A DNA stretch of 64,000 bases, taken from assembly GCF_015751785.1 (NCBI RefSeq), contig NZ_JADOTY010000001.1, positions 6,758,001-6,822,000 on the forward strand, written 5' to 3'. A program made the translations under genes and the position numbers. Each line of letters begins with the position of its first letter. The stretch's first letter is position 1. This document shows, one piece after another, positions 18,249 to 26,681 of this stretch. Under the pieces are notes generated by a model. The model ran no database searches, had not been told where the DNA came from, and worked only from the letters and a program-made list of their open reading frames with translations. The stretch is from Micromonospora vinacea. Lineage in GTDB: Bacteria > Actinomycetota > Actinomycetes > Mycobacteriales > Micromonosporaceae.

Positions 18249-19289
18249 CTAGGGTTCGATCGTCACCTTGATCGCTTCGCCGCGCGCCACGATGCCGAAG
18301 GCGTCGAGGGCGCGGTCGAGCGGCAGGCGGTGGGTGATGAGGTCGGCGACCGGCACGGAGCCGTTGGCGATGAGTCGCAGCGCTTCCTTGTTGTGCTCCG
18401 GGCTGGAGCCGTTGGCGCCGACGATGGTCAGTTCGCGGTAGTGCACGAGGTTGGAGTCCAGGGAGATGACCGGCTTGTCCTTCGGCAGGCCGCCGAAGAA
18501 GCTGATCCGGCCCTGCCGCGCCGTCATCTGCACCGCCTGCTCCTGTGCGACGCCGGCGGCCGTGGCGGTGATGACGACGTCGGCACCCCGGCCCTCGGTG
18601 AGCTTGAGTACCGCGTCGACGACGTCGGTCTCGGCGCCGCAGATCGCCGCGTCCGGCCGGACCAGGTTGGCGGCCAGGTCGAGGCGTTCGCGGTTGAGGT
18701 CGACGAGGAACACCCGGGCCGCGCCGCGCGAGCGGGCCAGGCGGACGTGCAGGCAGCCGATCGGCCCGGAGCCCACGACGACCACGTCGTCGCCTTCCCC
18801 CACACCGGCGAGGTTCTGGCCGTTGAGGACGCAGGCGAGAGGCTCGGCGACGGATGCCTCGGCGAAGCTGAGTCCCTCGGGGATCCGGTTGAGTCCGTCG
18901 ACGGCGAGGACGTTGTGCGGCACAACCATGTGCTCGGCGAACCCGCCGTCGAAGTGGTAACCCATCGACACCTGGTTGGGGCACACCGTCATCCGGCCGC
19001 GCCGGCACTCGGCGCACTGACCGCACGGGATGGCGGCGATGACCTGGACCCGGTCGCCGGGCTGCCAGCCCGTGACGTCGGCGCCGACCTCGACGATCTC
19101 GCCGGCGATCTCGTGGCCCATGACGCGCGGCGGGGCGATGTGGTGGTGGCCGAAGCGGGAGATCTTCACGTCGGTGCCGCAGGTGGAGCATGCCCGGACG
19201 CGGATCTTCACGTCGGTGGGGCCCGGCGTGGGCTCGGGGGCGTCCTCGATGCGGACGTCACCGGGTGCGTGGAATCGGACAACCTTCAC
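18249..19289 (-). CDS. zinc-dependent polyol(-phosphate) dehydrogenase, MDR family
   Basis: Medium-chain zinc dehydrogenase of 346 residues, sorbitol/galactitol-phosphate dehydrogenase type. Catalytic zinc ligands Cys37 and His59-Glu60; structural zinc Cys89, Cys92, Cys95 and Cys103; cofactor motif VVVVGSGPIGCLHVRLARS with a following Asp (LVDLNRER), predicting NAD+. It lies between the IIA gene (4-base overlap at 19286-19289) and ptsH. In this operon it most likely oxidises the hexitol phosphate delivered by the PTS to a ketose phosphate, as GatD does with galactitol 1-phosphate; a non-phosphorylated polyol is the alternative. Confidence 0.85.
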   Translation of the reverse strand: MKVVRFHAPGDVRIEDAPEPTPGPTDVKIRVRACSTCGTDVKISRFGHHHIAPPRVMGHEIAGEIVEVGADVTGWQPGDRVQVIAAIPCGQCAECRRGRMTVCPNQVSMGYHFDGGFAEHMVVPHNVLAVDGLNRIPEGLSFAEASVAEPLACVLNGQNLAGVGEGDDVVVVGSGPIGCLHVRLARSRGAARVFLVDLNRERLDLAANLVRPDAAICGAETDVVDAVLKLTEGRGADVVITATAAGVAQEQAVQMTARQGRISFFGGLPKDKPVISLDSNLVHYRELTIVGANGSSPEHNKEALRLIANGSVPVADLITHRLPLDRALDAFGIVARGEAIKVTIEP

Positions 19290-19720
19290 GAGGGGTTCCC
19301 TTCAAGGATGGTAATCACGTCATCGGCACTCGTCGACTCTCGTAGCCGCTGCGCCTGCGCTGGGTCCATCAGCACCGAGGCGAGCTGGGCCAGGATGTCC
19401 ACGTGCCCGTCGCCGGCCGCGGCGATGGCGACGCAGACCCGCACGTCGAAGCCGTCCCAGTCGACGCCGTCCGGGAAGCGCAGCACCGCGAGGGCGTCGC
19501 GCTGGACCGACTCCTTGCTGTTCAGCGTTCCGTGCGGGATGGCGACGCCCTCCCCGACATACGTGGAGACGCTCTGCTCACGGGCGAGCATCGCGTCCAC
19601 GTACGCCGGGGCGACCGCGCCGACCTCGACGAGTACCGCGCCGCAGCGGCTGATCGCCTCGTCCCGCGATCCGGCCCGCTCGTGGAGCCGGATCGCGTCG
19701 CGGGCCAGCAGTTCAGCCAC
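19286..19720 (-). CDS. PTS mannitol/fructose-type EIIA
   Basis: A 144-residue IIA protein of the mannitol-fructose class, taking phosphate from HPr. The phosphorylated residue is His63 in YVGEGVAIPHGT; the C-terminal AAAGDGHVDILAQLASVL is the family end motif. It overlaps IIB (8 bases) and the dehydrogenase (4 bases), so all are translated together. Usually fused to IIC and IIB in mannitol systems; here it is a separate polypeptide. Confidence 0.92.
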   Translation of the reverse strand: MAELLARDAIRLHERAGSRDEAISRCGAVLVEVGAVAPAYVDAMLAREQSVSTYVGEGVAIPHGTLNSKESVQRDALAVLRFPDGVDWDGFDVRVCVAIAAAGDGHVDILAQLASVLMDPAQAQRLRESTSADDVITILEGNPS

Positions 19721-20021
19721 TCAGCTCACCACCGCGCTGCACCGCGTTCACGACCCTGGTGACGGCCGGGTCGCCGATGAACACCTGGATCGGCACGATT
19801 ACCTTGTCGGGCGCGCTGACCCGGGCCCGTGCGGCGAGCCCCTGGTGGCAGATGACCACGTCCGCGTCCGCCGGGATCGAGTTGACCGGCGTGTGCTCGA
19901 CGGTCACCGCGTTCTTCGCGAGTTGCCGCCGTAGTTGGCTGGCCAGCATCACGCTGCTGCCCATGCCGGCGTCGCAGGCGACGACGACCTTCTTGATCTC
20001 GGTGCCGTTGATGGTGGACAT
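19713..20021 (-). CDS. PTS mannitol-type EIIB
   Basis: A 102-residue IIB protein with the phosphocysteine loop VVVACDAGMGSSVM (Cys16), which receives phosphate from IIA and transfers it to the sugar bound in IIC. The fold pattern (parallel beta with ADVVICHQGL) is that of mannitol IIB. It follows the IIC gene by four bases. Confidence 0.92.
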   Translation of the reverse strand: MSTINGTEIKKVVVACDAGMGSSVMLASQLRRQLAKNAVTVEHTPVNSIPADADVVICHQGLAARARVSAPDKVIVPIQVFIGDPAVTRVVNAVQRGGELSG

Positions 20022-20025
20022 ATCT

Positions 20026-21186
20026 TCAGACCTCCTGCTTCGCAGACTTGTTCAGGGTCTCGTCGGGGTCGACAACCCTTTCCTCGTCCGGGCGGACAGC
20101 CGTCTCCTCGTCGGGGCCGACAGCGTCTGCGGCGGGCTCGCCGCGGCCGAAGCCGAGCAGGGCTGAGGCGACCGCGAAGGTGACGGCGGCGGCGATTACG
20201 ACGCCGAGGATGACCCCGAAGTGGCCGCCCTTGGGGGTGACCGCCAGGTAGGCGAAGATGCTGCCCGGCGAGGGGGTGGCGACCAGGCCCGCACCGGTGA
20301 TCACGAAGGTGCCGACGCCGGCCGCACCCCCGGCGATCATGGCGAGGATCAGCTTCGGCTTCATCAGCACGTACGGGAAGTAGATCTCGTGGATGCCGCC
20401 GAGGAACTGCACGATGATCGCGGCCGGGGCGCTGGGGCGCAGCGCGCGGGGGCCGAAGACCATGAAGGCGAGCAGCAGACCGAGACCGGGGCCGGGATTC
20501 GACTCGATCATGAACAGGATCGACTTGCCCTTGTCGGCCGCCTCGGCGATGCCCAGCGGGCCGAACACGCCATGGTTGATGGCGTTGTTGAGGAAGAGCA
20601 CCTTGGCGGGTTCGACGAGCACCGAGGTCAGCGGCAGCATGTCCTTGCCGACGAGCCAGTCGACGCCCGAGCCGGCTTGCTTGGTGAGCCATTCGACCAC
20701 CGGACCGATGCCGTAGACACCGCCGATGGCCATCGCGGCGCCGATGATGCCGGCGCTGAAGTTGTCGACCAGCATCTCGAAGCCGGGACGGATCTTGTTT
20801 TCGATCAGGCCGTCGAACAGCTTGAGGACATAGGCCGTGAGCGGCCCGATGATCATCGCGCCGAGGATCATCGGCACATCCGCGCCGACGACGAGGCCCA
20901 TGGTCGCCACCGCGCCCACGACGGCACCGCGCTGGCCGTGGACCAGCCGGCCGCCGGTGTAACCGATGAGCACCGGTAGCAGGATGCTGATCATCGGGCC
21001 GACCAGTTCGGCCAGGGTCTTGTTGGGGATCCAGCCGGTCGGGATGAACAGTGCGGTGATCAGGCCCCAGGCGATGAACGCGCCGATGTTGGGCATGACC
21101 ATCGCGGCCAAGTAGCCGCCGAGGCGTTGCACAGTGGCTCTGAGGCCCTGGCCCTTCACCTCTGGTGTGTAGGAAGAGGAGGTCAC
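20026..21186 (-). CDS. PTS mannitol-type EIIC permease
   Basis: Membrane permease of 386 residues and about eight hydrophobic segments. Family motifs are clear: MVMPNIGAFIAWGLITALF, LFLNNAINHGVFGPLG, and the substrate-site GGIHEIYFPYVLMKP, as in MtlA. The last 45 residues are hydrophilic and acidic, replacing the IIB domain that follows in fused MtlA proteins; here IIB is the next gene. Substrate is therefore a hexitol, most likely mannitol or a close relative, but the accompanying dehydrogenase and kinase argue that other hexitols be considered. An upstream gap of 60 bases separates it from the kinase gene. Confidence 0.92.
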   Translation of the reverse strand: MTSSSYTPEVKGQGLRATVQRLGGYLAAMVMPNIGAFIAWGLITALFIPTGWIPNKTLAELVGPMISILLPVLIGYTGGRLVHGQRGAVVGAVATMGLVVGADVPMILGAMIIGPLTAYVLKLFDGLIENKIRPGFEMLVDNFSAGIIGAAMAIGGVYGIGPVVEWLTKQAGSGVDWLVGKDMLPLTSVLVEPAKVLFLNNAINHGVFGPLGIAEAADKGKSILFMIESNPGPGLGLLLAFMVFGPRALRPSAPAAIIVQFLGGIHEIYFPYVLMKPKLILAMIAGGAAGVGTFVITGAGLVATPSPGSIFAYLAVTPKGGHFGVILGVVIAAAVTFAVASALLGFGRGEPAADAVGPDEETAVRPDEERVVDPDETLNKSAKQEV

Positions 21187-21246
21187 GGGGGTATCTCCTT
21201 CATCGAGGGGCGGTCCAGACGGCCGCAGGGGAAGAAGCTCGTCCGG

Positions 21247-22155
21247 CTAGGGGTGGATGGTGACGTCGTGGCGGAACAGGTCCGCTGGGCCGGGCATCCG
21301 GCTGCCGGGCAGGCTCACCGCGGCGGCGCCCCAGGCCAGGCCCTCAGCGAGAGCGACGGCACCCTGCGCGCCCGCAGCGAGGAAGCCGGCGAGCAGCGCA
21401 TCGCCGGCGCCGACGGTGCTCCGGGGCCGGGCGACCGGACAGGTGCCGGTGCGGACCCCTTCGGCATCGACCAGGACAGCGCCGTCAGCGCCGAGGCTGG
21501 CCACGACGGTGCTGGCTCCCCATGCCCGCAGGCGCTGAGCGGCATCGATCACATCGCCGAGGTCCTTCAGCGGGGTGCCGACCACGTCGGCCAGTTCGTC
21601 GCGGTTGGGCTTGAGCAGGGTCGCCCCGGCCAGGGCAGCCTCGCGCAGGGCAGGACCGCTGGTATCGACGGCGACCCTGACGCCGGCAGCGCGCAGCTTC
21701 CGGCACAACTGAGCGTAAGCGTCGGCGGGCAGGCCGGGCGGGACGCTGCCGCACAGCACGACCCAGTCGGCACCGCTGGCACGGGCGAGCACACGGTCGA
21801 TCACCTCGTCGAACTCGGCGCGGCACATGGCCGGGCCAGGCTCGTTGATCTTGGTGACCGTGCCGTCGGGCTCGGCCAGGGTGATGTTGGAACGGGTCCT
21901 TCCGGAAATCGACACGGCGAGGACGTCCACACCCTCCGCCTTCAGTAGGCGGATGAGCTGGTTGCCCTCGTCACCGCCGGACGGCAACACCGCTACCGAC
22001 GGCACCCCGTTGGCCAGCAGGGCACGGGATACGTTGACGCCCTTGCCGCCGGGGTCAAGGTGAGCGGTGGCAGCCCGGATGACTTCGCCCCGAGTGAGTG
22101 AGTAGACCTCTACGGCCCGGTCGAGGCTGGGGTTGAGGGTGACGGTGACGATCAT
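21247..22155 (-). CDS. 1-phosphofructokinase-type PfkB sugar kinase
   Basis: PfkB-family kinase of 302 residues. Seen: start MIVTVTLNPSLDRAVEV, substrate motif DPGGKGVNVSRAL, and the catalytic RPRSTVGAGDALLAGF with the base Asp in GAGD. This pattern matches FruK/LacC enzymes that phosphorylate fructose 1-phosphate or tagatose 6-phosphate to the bisphosphate. ATG 22155 is used; the longer frame to 22338 runs into the DeoR gene. In the operon it would act after the dehydrogenase, converting the ketose phosphate to a bisphosphate ready for aldolase cleavage. It lies 13 bases after the DeoR gene. Confidence 0.88.
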   Translation of the reverse strand: MIVTVTLNPSLDRAVEVYSLTRGEVIRAATAHLDPGGKGVNVSRALLANGVPSVAVLPSGGDEGNQLIRLLKAEGVDVLAVSISGRTRSNITLAEPDGTVTKINEPGPAMCRAEFDEVIDRVLARASGADWVVLCGSVPPGLPADAYAQLCRKLRAAGVRVAVDTSGPALREAALAGATLLKPNRDELADVVGTPLKDLGDVIDAAQRLRAWGASTVVASLGADGAVLVDAEGVRTGTCPVARPRSTVGAGDALLAGFLAAGAQGAVALAEGLAWGAAAVSLPGSRMPGPADLFRHDVTIHP

Positions 22156-22168
22156 GCCCGGCCCGCTC

Positions 22169-22930
22169 TCATGCGCGTACCACCCGAACGCCTGCGGACT
22201 CCAGGTCACCGACCAGGTCGAGGTCGGCACGACTGTCGGTGATGAGCAGATCGACGTCGGCCAGCTCAGCGAACCGGGCCAAATAGTCGTTGCCGAGCTT
22301 GGTGTGATCGGCGACCACCACCGTGCGGCGGGCCGCACGGACCATCGCCCGCTTCACCGCCGCCTCGGACGGGTCCGGGGTGGTCAGCCCACGCTCGACC
22401 GAGATGCCGTTGGTTCCGATGAACGCGACGTCGACGTAGAGGTCCGCCAACGGCGACAGCGCCCAGTCGTCGACGGTCGCCAGGGTCTTCCCGCGGACCC
22501 GTCCACCCAACAGCAGGACGTTGAGGTTGGCATAGGTACCGAGGGTCGTGGCGATGACCGGCGAGTTGACCACGACGGTCAGCTCACGGTCGACCGGGAG
22601 CAGCTGGGCCAGCCGGGCGGTCGTGGTGCCGGCGTCGAGGATGATCGCGCCCTCCTCCGGCACCTCGCTCAAGGCGAGCTTGGCGATGCGCTCCTTTTCC
22701 TCGATGAGTACCGCGTCACGCGCCGCCAGCGCGGGCTCGAACCCGAGCCGTTCGACCGGGATCGCTCCACCGTGGACTCGGCGCAACACGCCGGCCCGCT
22801 CCAGGATGGTGAGATCGCGGCGGATGGTCTCCGACGTCACGTTGAGCCCATCGGCCAGGCCAGCGACCTCGACCCGGCCCACGTCCCGGGCGATGCGAAG
22901 GATCTCCTGCTGTCGTTCTTCGGCGTACAT
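22169..22930 (-). CDS. DeoR/GlpR-family repressor of the PTS operon
   Basis: A 253-residue DeoR-family regulator: winged HTH at residues 20-50 (LADGLNVTSETIRRDLTILE and RVHGGA), then the DeoRC sensor domain (AIILDAGTTTARLAQLLP, VDVAFIGTNGI, VVADHTKLG) that usually binds a sugar phosphate. First gene of the minus-strand operon, 13 bases before the kinase. It should repress the operon until the phosphorylated hexitol intermediate accumulates. AT-rich repeats upstream (22931-22980) are the likely operator. Confidence 0.93.
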   Translation of the reverse strand: MYAEERQQEILRIARDVGRVEVAGLADGLNVTSETIRRDLTILERAGVLRRVHGGAIPVERLGFEPALAARDAVLIEEKERIAKLALSEVPEEGAIILDAGTTTARLAQLLPVDRELTVVVNSPVIATTLGTYANLNVLLLGGRVRGKTLATVDDWALSPLADLYVDVAFIGTNGISVERGLTTPDPSEAAVKRAMVRAARRTVVVADHTKLGNDYLARFAELADVDLLITDSRADLDLVGDLESAGVRVVRA

Positions 22931-22980
22931 GGTGTTGTTTCACCGCCGTTTCGTTTTGCTTGTGCTTTGTTTACGCCCGG
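22931..22980 (-). promoter_or_regulatory. probable DeoR operator / operon promoter
   Basis: Read on the minus strand, this unusually A-rich stretch contains spaced AAAC/CAAA repeats (GTAAACAAAGCACAAGC, then AAAACGAAAC and GAAACAACACC) directly before the DeoR start. DeoR/GlpR proteins commonly bind such AAAC-type direct repeats. Exact promoter boxes are not clear. Confidence 0.5.
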
Positions 22981-23041
22981 CTTTGAGGGAAGTCAAGAGA
23001 AGCGCCACAGAAAGCCACACCGGCCGATACCAGCAGGACGA

Positions 23042-23362
23042 GTGGACCTCCATGGCCGACTCGTCGAACGCAGTCGCCGACACGACACGCTCGCCGCCGC
23101 CCACATCCACGCCACCCTTGGCGCCGCCGCTGTCGAACTTGACGACGTGATGGGCCGCCCGCGCGCTGCCGAGGATGCGGTAAACGAGGCGAGCGCTCGG
23201 GCGTTCGTCGTGAAGGAACGCTTCGACGGAGTGAAGGATGCGCTGCGCGGCTACCGCCAGGATTTGCTGGCGGACGGGACGCCCGCTAAGGCAGCGGATC
23301 GACTGATGGCGTGGCGGTTCGACGGCGAGGACGCTGGAACTGCGGCAGAGCCGCAGCAGTGA
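23042..23362 (+). CDS. hypothetical 106-residue protein
   Basis: A plus-strand frame from GTG 23042 (AGGACGA before it) with strong G/C in third positions. The protein is charged and helical, with no membrane segment or known motif; the second half (VKERFDGVKDALRGYRQDLL, TPAKAADRLMAWRFDG) looks like a genuine soluble helical domain. I do not recognise it. It starts about 110 bases from the divergent DeoR gene. A competing minus-strand frame covers the same bases but looks less protein-like. Confidence 0.45.
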   Translation: MDLHGRLVERSRRHDTLAAAHIHATLGAAAVELDDVMGRPRAAEDAVNEASARAFVVKERFDGVKDALRGYRQDLLADGTPAKAADRLMAWRFDGEDAGTAAEPQQ

Positions 23363-23542
23363 CCACCTCAGGCCGCCGTTGGTCACATGGCCTCGACAGC
23401 GGCCTGCACCTTCTTCGCTTGCGTCGGCCTCGCCTTCCCCGACACCCTGACGCGTATCGTCCAGACAGCGGCAGATCCAGCTACAGGTACACCGCTTCCC
23501 TGCTGCTGTGTCCGAAAGAGGGTGAAAGAGTTCTCGATCGGG

Positions 23543-24199
23543 TTAGACGTGGCCGGTCCAGGGTTGTCCCACGCCCGCGCGTACCACGCTGCGACCACGT
23601 GACAGGTCAAGAACATCTATCAGGGTGGGGTCCTCGTCGGCGGCATGGTGCAGGTGCCCGGCTTTGCCGTTGGTGCCGCTCGCGTCGGAGGCTCCGATCA
23701 ACTGCCAGACTCCGTCGTCGGCGTCGTGACTGACGAATAGAACAGGCTCATGGCGTTCGAAGACTTCAGGGGTCTGGATACAGACGGTGCCCAGCAGCCA
23801 GTGCCGCATCCACCAGGCTCGCCGGTCGTGCCGCATGACGTGGTCGGTGACCCACCAAACGAACGGCAGGTCCTCGTGGGCCCGCGACTGCTCCGCGGTC
23901 AGGTCCGGACCGCCCTGCGGCACCCGCTCGAACGGCTCGTCGACGAGGGAGAACGCGTGACCGTCCTCGTTCGCGAAGATGACGGCGTGGAAGGTGCCAC
24001 CCCCAGGATTGCCGGCACCAATCCCCACGGACAGACGGGCGACGTGCGGGTCCGAGCCGCTGGTCCAGCCGAACGCGTACGAGGCCAACTCACCGTGCGG
24101 CCCCACGAACTCGCCGAACGCCCGCCGGTCCATGCCTGTGGCGTCGGCCGTCGAGGTTTCAACGAGGGCACCCTCCAGCACCTGGATCCGCATTTCCAC
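23543..24199 (-). CDS. hypothetical protein
   Basis: A 218-residue soluble protein in two parts. The first 110 residues are Gly-rich with HAVIFANEDGHAFSLVDEPF and VWWVTDHVMRHDRRAWW; the second (from about residue 150: VLFVSHDADDGVWQLIGASD, then HLHHAADEDPTLIDVLDL) resembles the short C-terminal module found in many actinobacterial accessory and immunity-like proteins that read VSHD-DDG-WQ. Function unknown. Codon use is typical. It is the first of three neighbouring minus-strand genes of unknown function (to 26.2 kb). Confidence 0.65.
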   Translation of the reverse strand: MEMRIQVLEGALVETSTADATGMDRRAFGEFVGPHGELASYAFGWTSGSDPHVARLSVGIGAGNPGGGTFHAVIFANEDGHAFSLVDEPFERVPQGGPDLTAEQSRAHEDLPFVWWVTDHVMRHDRRAWWMRHWLLGTVCIQTPEVFERHEPVLFVSHDADDGVWQLIGASDASGTNGKAGHLHHAADEDPTLIDVLDLSRGRSVVRAGVGQPWTGHV

Positions 24200-24331
24200 G
24201 ACGGCAATTTAACTGATCGAGAGCCTCATGCCGCAGGCACAGGCCACCACTACCTAGCGTGCCGTCTCGGCACCGACGGCTGGCGCCGACGGCTCAATCC
24301 CGGCCAGCGGTGAATGATGATGAGGCACCGG

Positions 24332-25171
24332 TCAGGGGCGATCGTGCAGGAACCATGCGTCGCCCTGGGTAAGCGCGATCGCGAGTTGCCACTGCTCGCA
24401 CTGCAAGCTGCCACCGACGGCCATGTGCTGCCCGGCGAGCTCCCACGCCTGCGAGCCCGAGTGCGGCCGGCGTTGGGCAGTGAACTGCAGCATGGTGCCC
24501 CAGCCGGCGATGAGGGAGGCGCCCCACCGCTGCTCCCACTGCCACATGGCCGCTGCCAACGCCGGAATACCGTTGTCGCGGGTCGCTCCGAAGTAGGGCA
24601 CCCAGCCGGGGGCCAGCCACTGCGACGTCGTGGGCAGCAGCACCAGCTGCACCTCGGGCCAGGTGTGCCATCTGCTCGTGCCGACAAGGTATTCGGACCC
24701 GCGGAAGGCTCGGGAGGCGAGTTCCGGGTCGGCGAGCACGGTGTCATAGGTCCACCTCTGCAGCGCCGCCGAGGTGGTCGGTAGGGTCAACTGCTCGAGT
24801 GCCGCGGCGACCATCTCGCCACCCAGGAACGCTCGAACATAGCCCTCAACCTCTGCCTGGCCCTGGACGGCATCGCTGCCGTATCGCTGATACACCGGCC
24901 AGGGGTCCAGCGTCCGAACTGCCAGGTCCAGTTCAGCGATCTCATCAGTGTCCGGTTCGTGGTCGAGGTCGCCCGGCAACGTGAAAACCGGCCATCGGCC
25001 GGTAACCGGCATGGCGGCATGAGCCGCCCGCCAAGCCTCAAGGAGTCAAGCAGGATCGACATCCTCCACCAGGAAGGTACGGCCGGCTCCCTCCCGGACG
25101 GGATGCCCACGCAGGGCGGTCGCTCGCAGGGCAGATGCGATGTCAGTCGCGTTGTCCATCCGTGCAGCCAT
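24332..25171 (-). pseudogene. DUF4253 protein with in-frame TGA
   Basis: The C-terminal 70 residues (WQWEQRWGASLIAGWGTMLQ, and QAWELAGQHMAVGG, QWQLAIALTQGDAWFLHDRP) follow the DUF4253 pattern. An intact frame starts at ATG 25012, but the same frame continues upstream through LLEAWRAAHAA, a TGA at 25046-25048, and then REGAGRTFLVEDVDPA back to ATG 25171 (or 25159). Family proteins normally begin with such a segment before the TGRWPVF block, so the TGA looks like a nonsense mutation in a 279-codon gene. A shorter 226-residue protein could still be made from 25012. Function unknown. Confidence 0.65.
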
Positions 25172-25317
25172 ACAAGCACGGTAATTCCAGCCACCGACAC
25201 GCCCCGCCTGACCCTACGGGGCGCTCAACCTCCGCAAGGGCATCACGCCGCTGGCAGGCACCGTGTCGCAATTACGTAATCCTCGGCCAGGTCCGACTGC
25301 ACGTCGACCGTCGCACC

Positions 25318-26157
25318 CTACCGGCAACCGCCATGCACGAACGGCTGCACAGCCCAGTACTGAGCGGCGGCCGACGGCACCGGGCCAACGGCGAGAACCC
25401 ACTCGTCGCCGAGCGTGCCGATAACGAGGTCGCCGTCCTCGAACCGCAACACGAGACCAGCGCAGACCTCGTCAACGTCTTGGCCGACGATCACAGCGCC
25501 GTCAGTGAGCCGGGCGCCGACGAACCCGGACAGCACGTCCGGACGCCGCGCCGGTCCGACCCTCGTCTCTCCGTACTCGTCCATGTCGTAGGAACAGTAC
25601 GGATCCTCCTTCGCGAGCAAGAGTTGATCGCCACCACCGTGCAGACCCACCGGCATCGCGCTTCCGAAGAACAGCCACGCGTGCAGCAGGCTCTCGACAT
25701 CCGCTTCACGCCGTCCCTCAGACCAGTACCGGGCCTCCGTCACAGCCTCGAGCCGTCGGCCCACCATGCTCCCCAGCCACGACGCGACCATCCCAGGATC
25801 GCTGAAACCCAGGTACGGCACCGGGTACTCGACGCGCAACGCCTGCCACACAGCGCGGGCAGTGGCCTCGTAGACGTCGCCCACACTGGTGTCGACCTCG
25901 GTGACGACAAGATTGGTGACGGTTACCCTCGCCGCTGCGGGGAGTCCACGCAGAGCCCACCGAGCGCCCAGCTCAGCTTCCCGCCGGTGTTCGTCGACCG
26001 CGGCGGCGGTCACCTCTACGTCGAACCAGCTCGATGCTGCGACCTCGACGGTGACCTGGGCGAATCGCGAGGAGCGATTCGTCTGCTGCAGGAGGCGGAA
26101 GGTCGTCACGGCTCTGATGGTTCCAGGCAAGTTCCAGCCTCGGGAGGTCAGAGCCAC
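25318..26157 (-). CDS. hypothetical protein
   Basis: Soluble protein of about 280 residues without a recognised domain. The first 100 residues form an alternating beta pattern (VTTFRLLQQTNRSSRFAQVT), followed by helices rich in Trp and Glu (VYEATARAVWQALRVEYPV) and a C-terminal beta-rich part ending GDEWVLAVGPVPSAAAQYWA. GTG 26157 is preferred because GGGGTGG stands eight bases before it; the frame runs on to 26292, but those extra codons overlap an IS fragment on the other strand. Possibly part of an accessory toxin/immunity-type patch with its two neighbours, which is only a guess. Confidence 0.55.
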   Translation of the reverse strand: MALTSRGWNLPGTIRAVTTFRLLQQTNRSSRFAQVTVEVAASSWFDVEVTAAAVDEHRREAELGARWALRGLPAAARVTVTNLVVTEVDTSVGDVYEATARAVWQALRVEYPVPYLGFSDPGMVASWLGSMVGRRLEAVTEARYWSEGRREADVESLLHAWLFFGSAMPVGLHGGGDQLLLAKEDPYCSYDMDEYGETRVGPARRPDVLSGFVGARLTDGAVIVGQDVDEVCAGLVLRFEDGDLVIGTLGDEWVLAVGPVPSAAAQYWAVQPFVHGGCR

Positions 26158-26195
26158 GCAAACCGCCACCCCCGGCAGACGGTGAAGCCCAAGCG

Positions 26196-26437
26196 GGTCA
26201 GTCGCACGAGACGTCATCCCCGAACGCAGCGACCGAGTCGCTCGCCGGGCCGCCAAGGGCAGCGCCGGCGGCCGACCACCGGCCTTCGACAAGCAGGTCT
26301 ATAAGAAGCGCAACGTCGTGGAACGCTGCTTCAACCGGCTCAAGCAGTGGCGTGATCTGGCTATCCGTTACGCCAAACGCGCATCCCTCTGCCGGGCCAG
26401 CCTAGTCCTCATCGCCGCCACCATCTGGCTCCGATGA
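26196..26437 (+). mobile_element. IS5-family transposase C-terminal fragment
   Basis: The plus strand reads RDVIPERSDRVARRAAKGSA, GGRPPAFDKQVYKKRNVVER, then NRLKQWRDLAIRYAKRA and a TGA at 26435-26437. This is the end of an IS5-family DDE transposase, including its catalytic Glu (VVER). The rest of the element is missing. It is a different member from the intact copy at 28.9 kb. Confidence 0.85.
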
Positions 26438-26443
26438 CTCGCG

Positions 26444-26605
26444 TCAAGGCTGCACGATGGCGGCGAGCCGCGCTGTCATGGGCCACACGTCCACGACCCA
26501 CCCGTCGGGCGTCACCTCAACATGCGCGCGCAGCGGCTCGATGACCGCTGATGGCAGCTCCCACGAGCGTTCGAGGACATCGTCCACGCCGAACTTCTCA
26601 ACCAT
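26444..26605 (-). CDS. small hypothetical protein, 53 residues
   Basis: A short minus-strand frame from ATG 26605 (alternative GTG 26620) reads MVEKFGVDDVLERSWELPSA and then AHVEVTPDGWVVDVWPMT. It has good codon bias and resembles small proteins of the DUF7683 kind (short beta-helix-beta with a Leu-Pro step), though this is a weak match from memory. It sits between the IS5 fragment and the TetR gene. Confidence 0.45.
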   Translation of the reverse strand: MVEKFGVDDVLERSWELPSAVIEPLRAHVEVTPDGWVVDVWPMTARLAAIVQP

Positions 26606-26681
26606 GTTGACCACAACCACGGCGAGACTCTAGCCAAGACACCCTGCCGCACCGATCCATGATCGGAAGGACAGGCTGGCC

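Noticed and set aside
18195..19934. 579-codon plus-strand frame
   Set aside because: Antisense shadow over the dehydrogenase, IIA and IIB genes, all with clear motifs.
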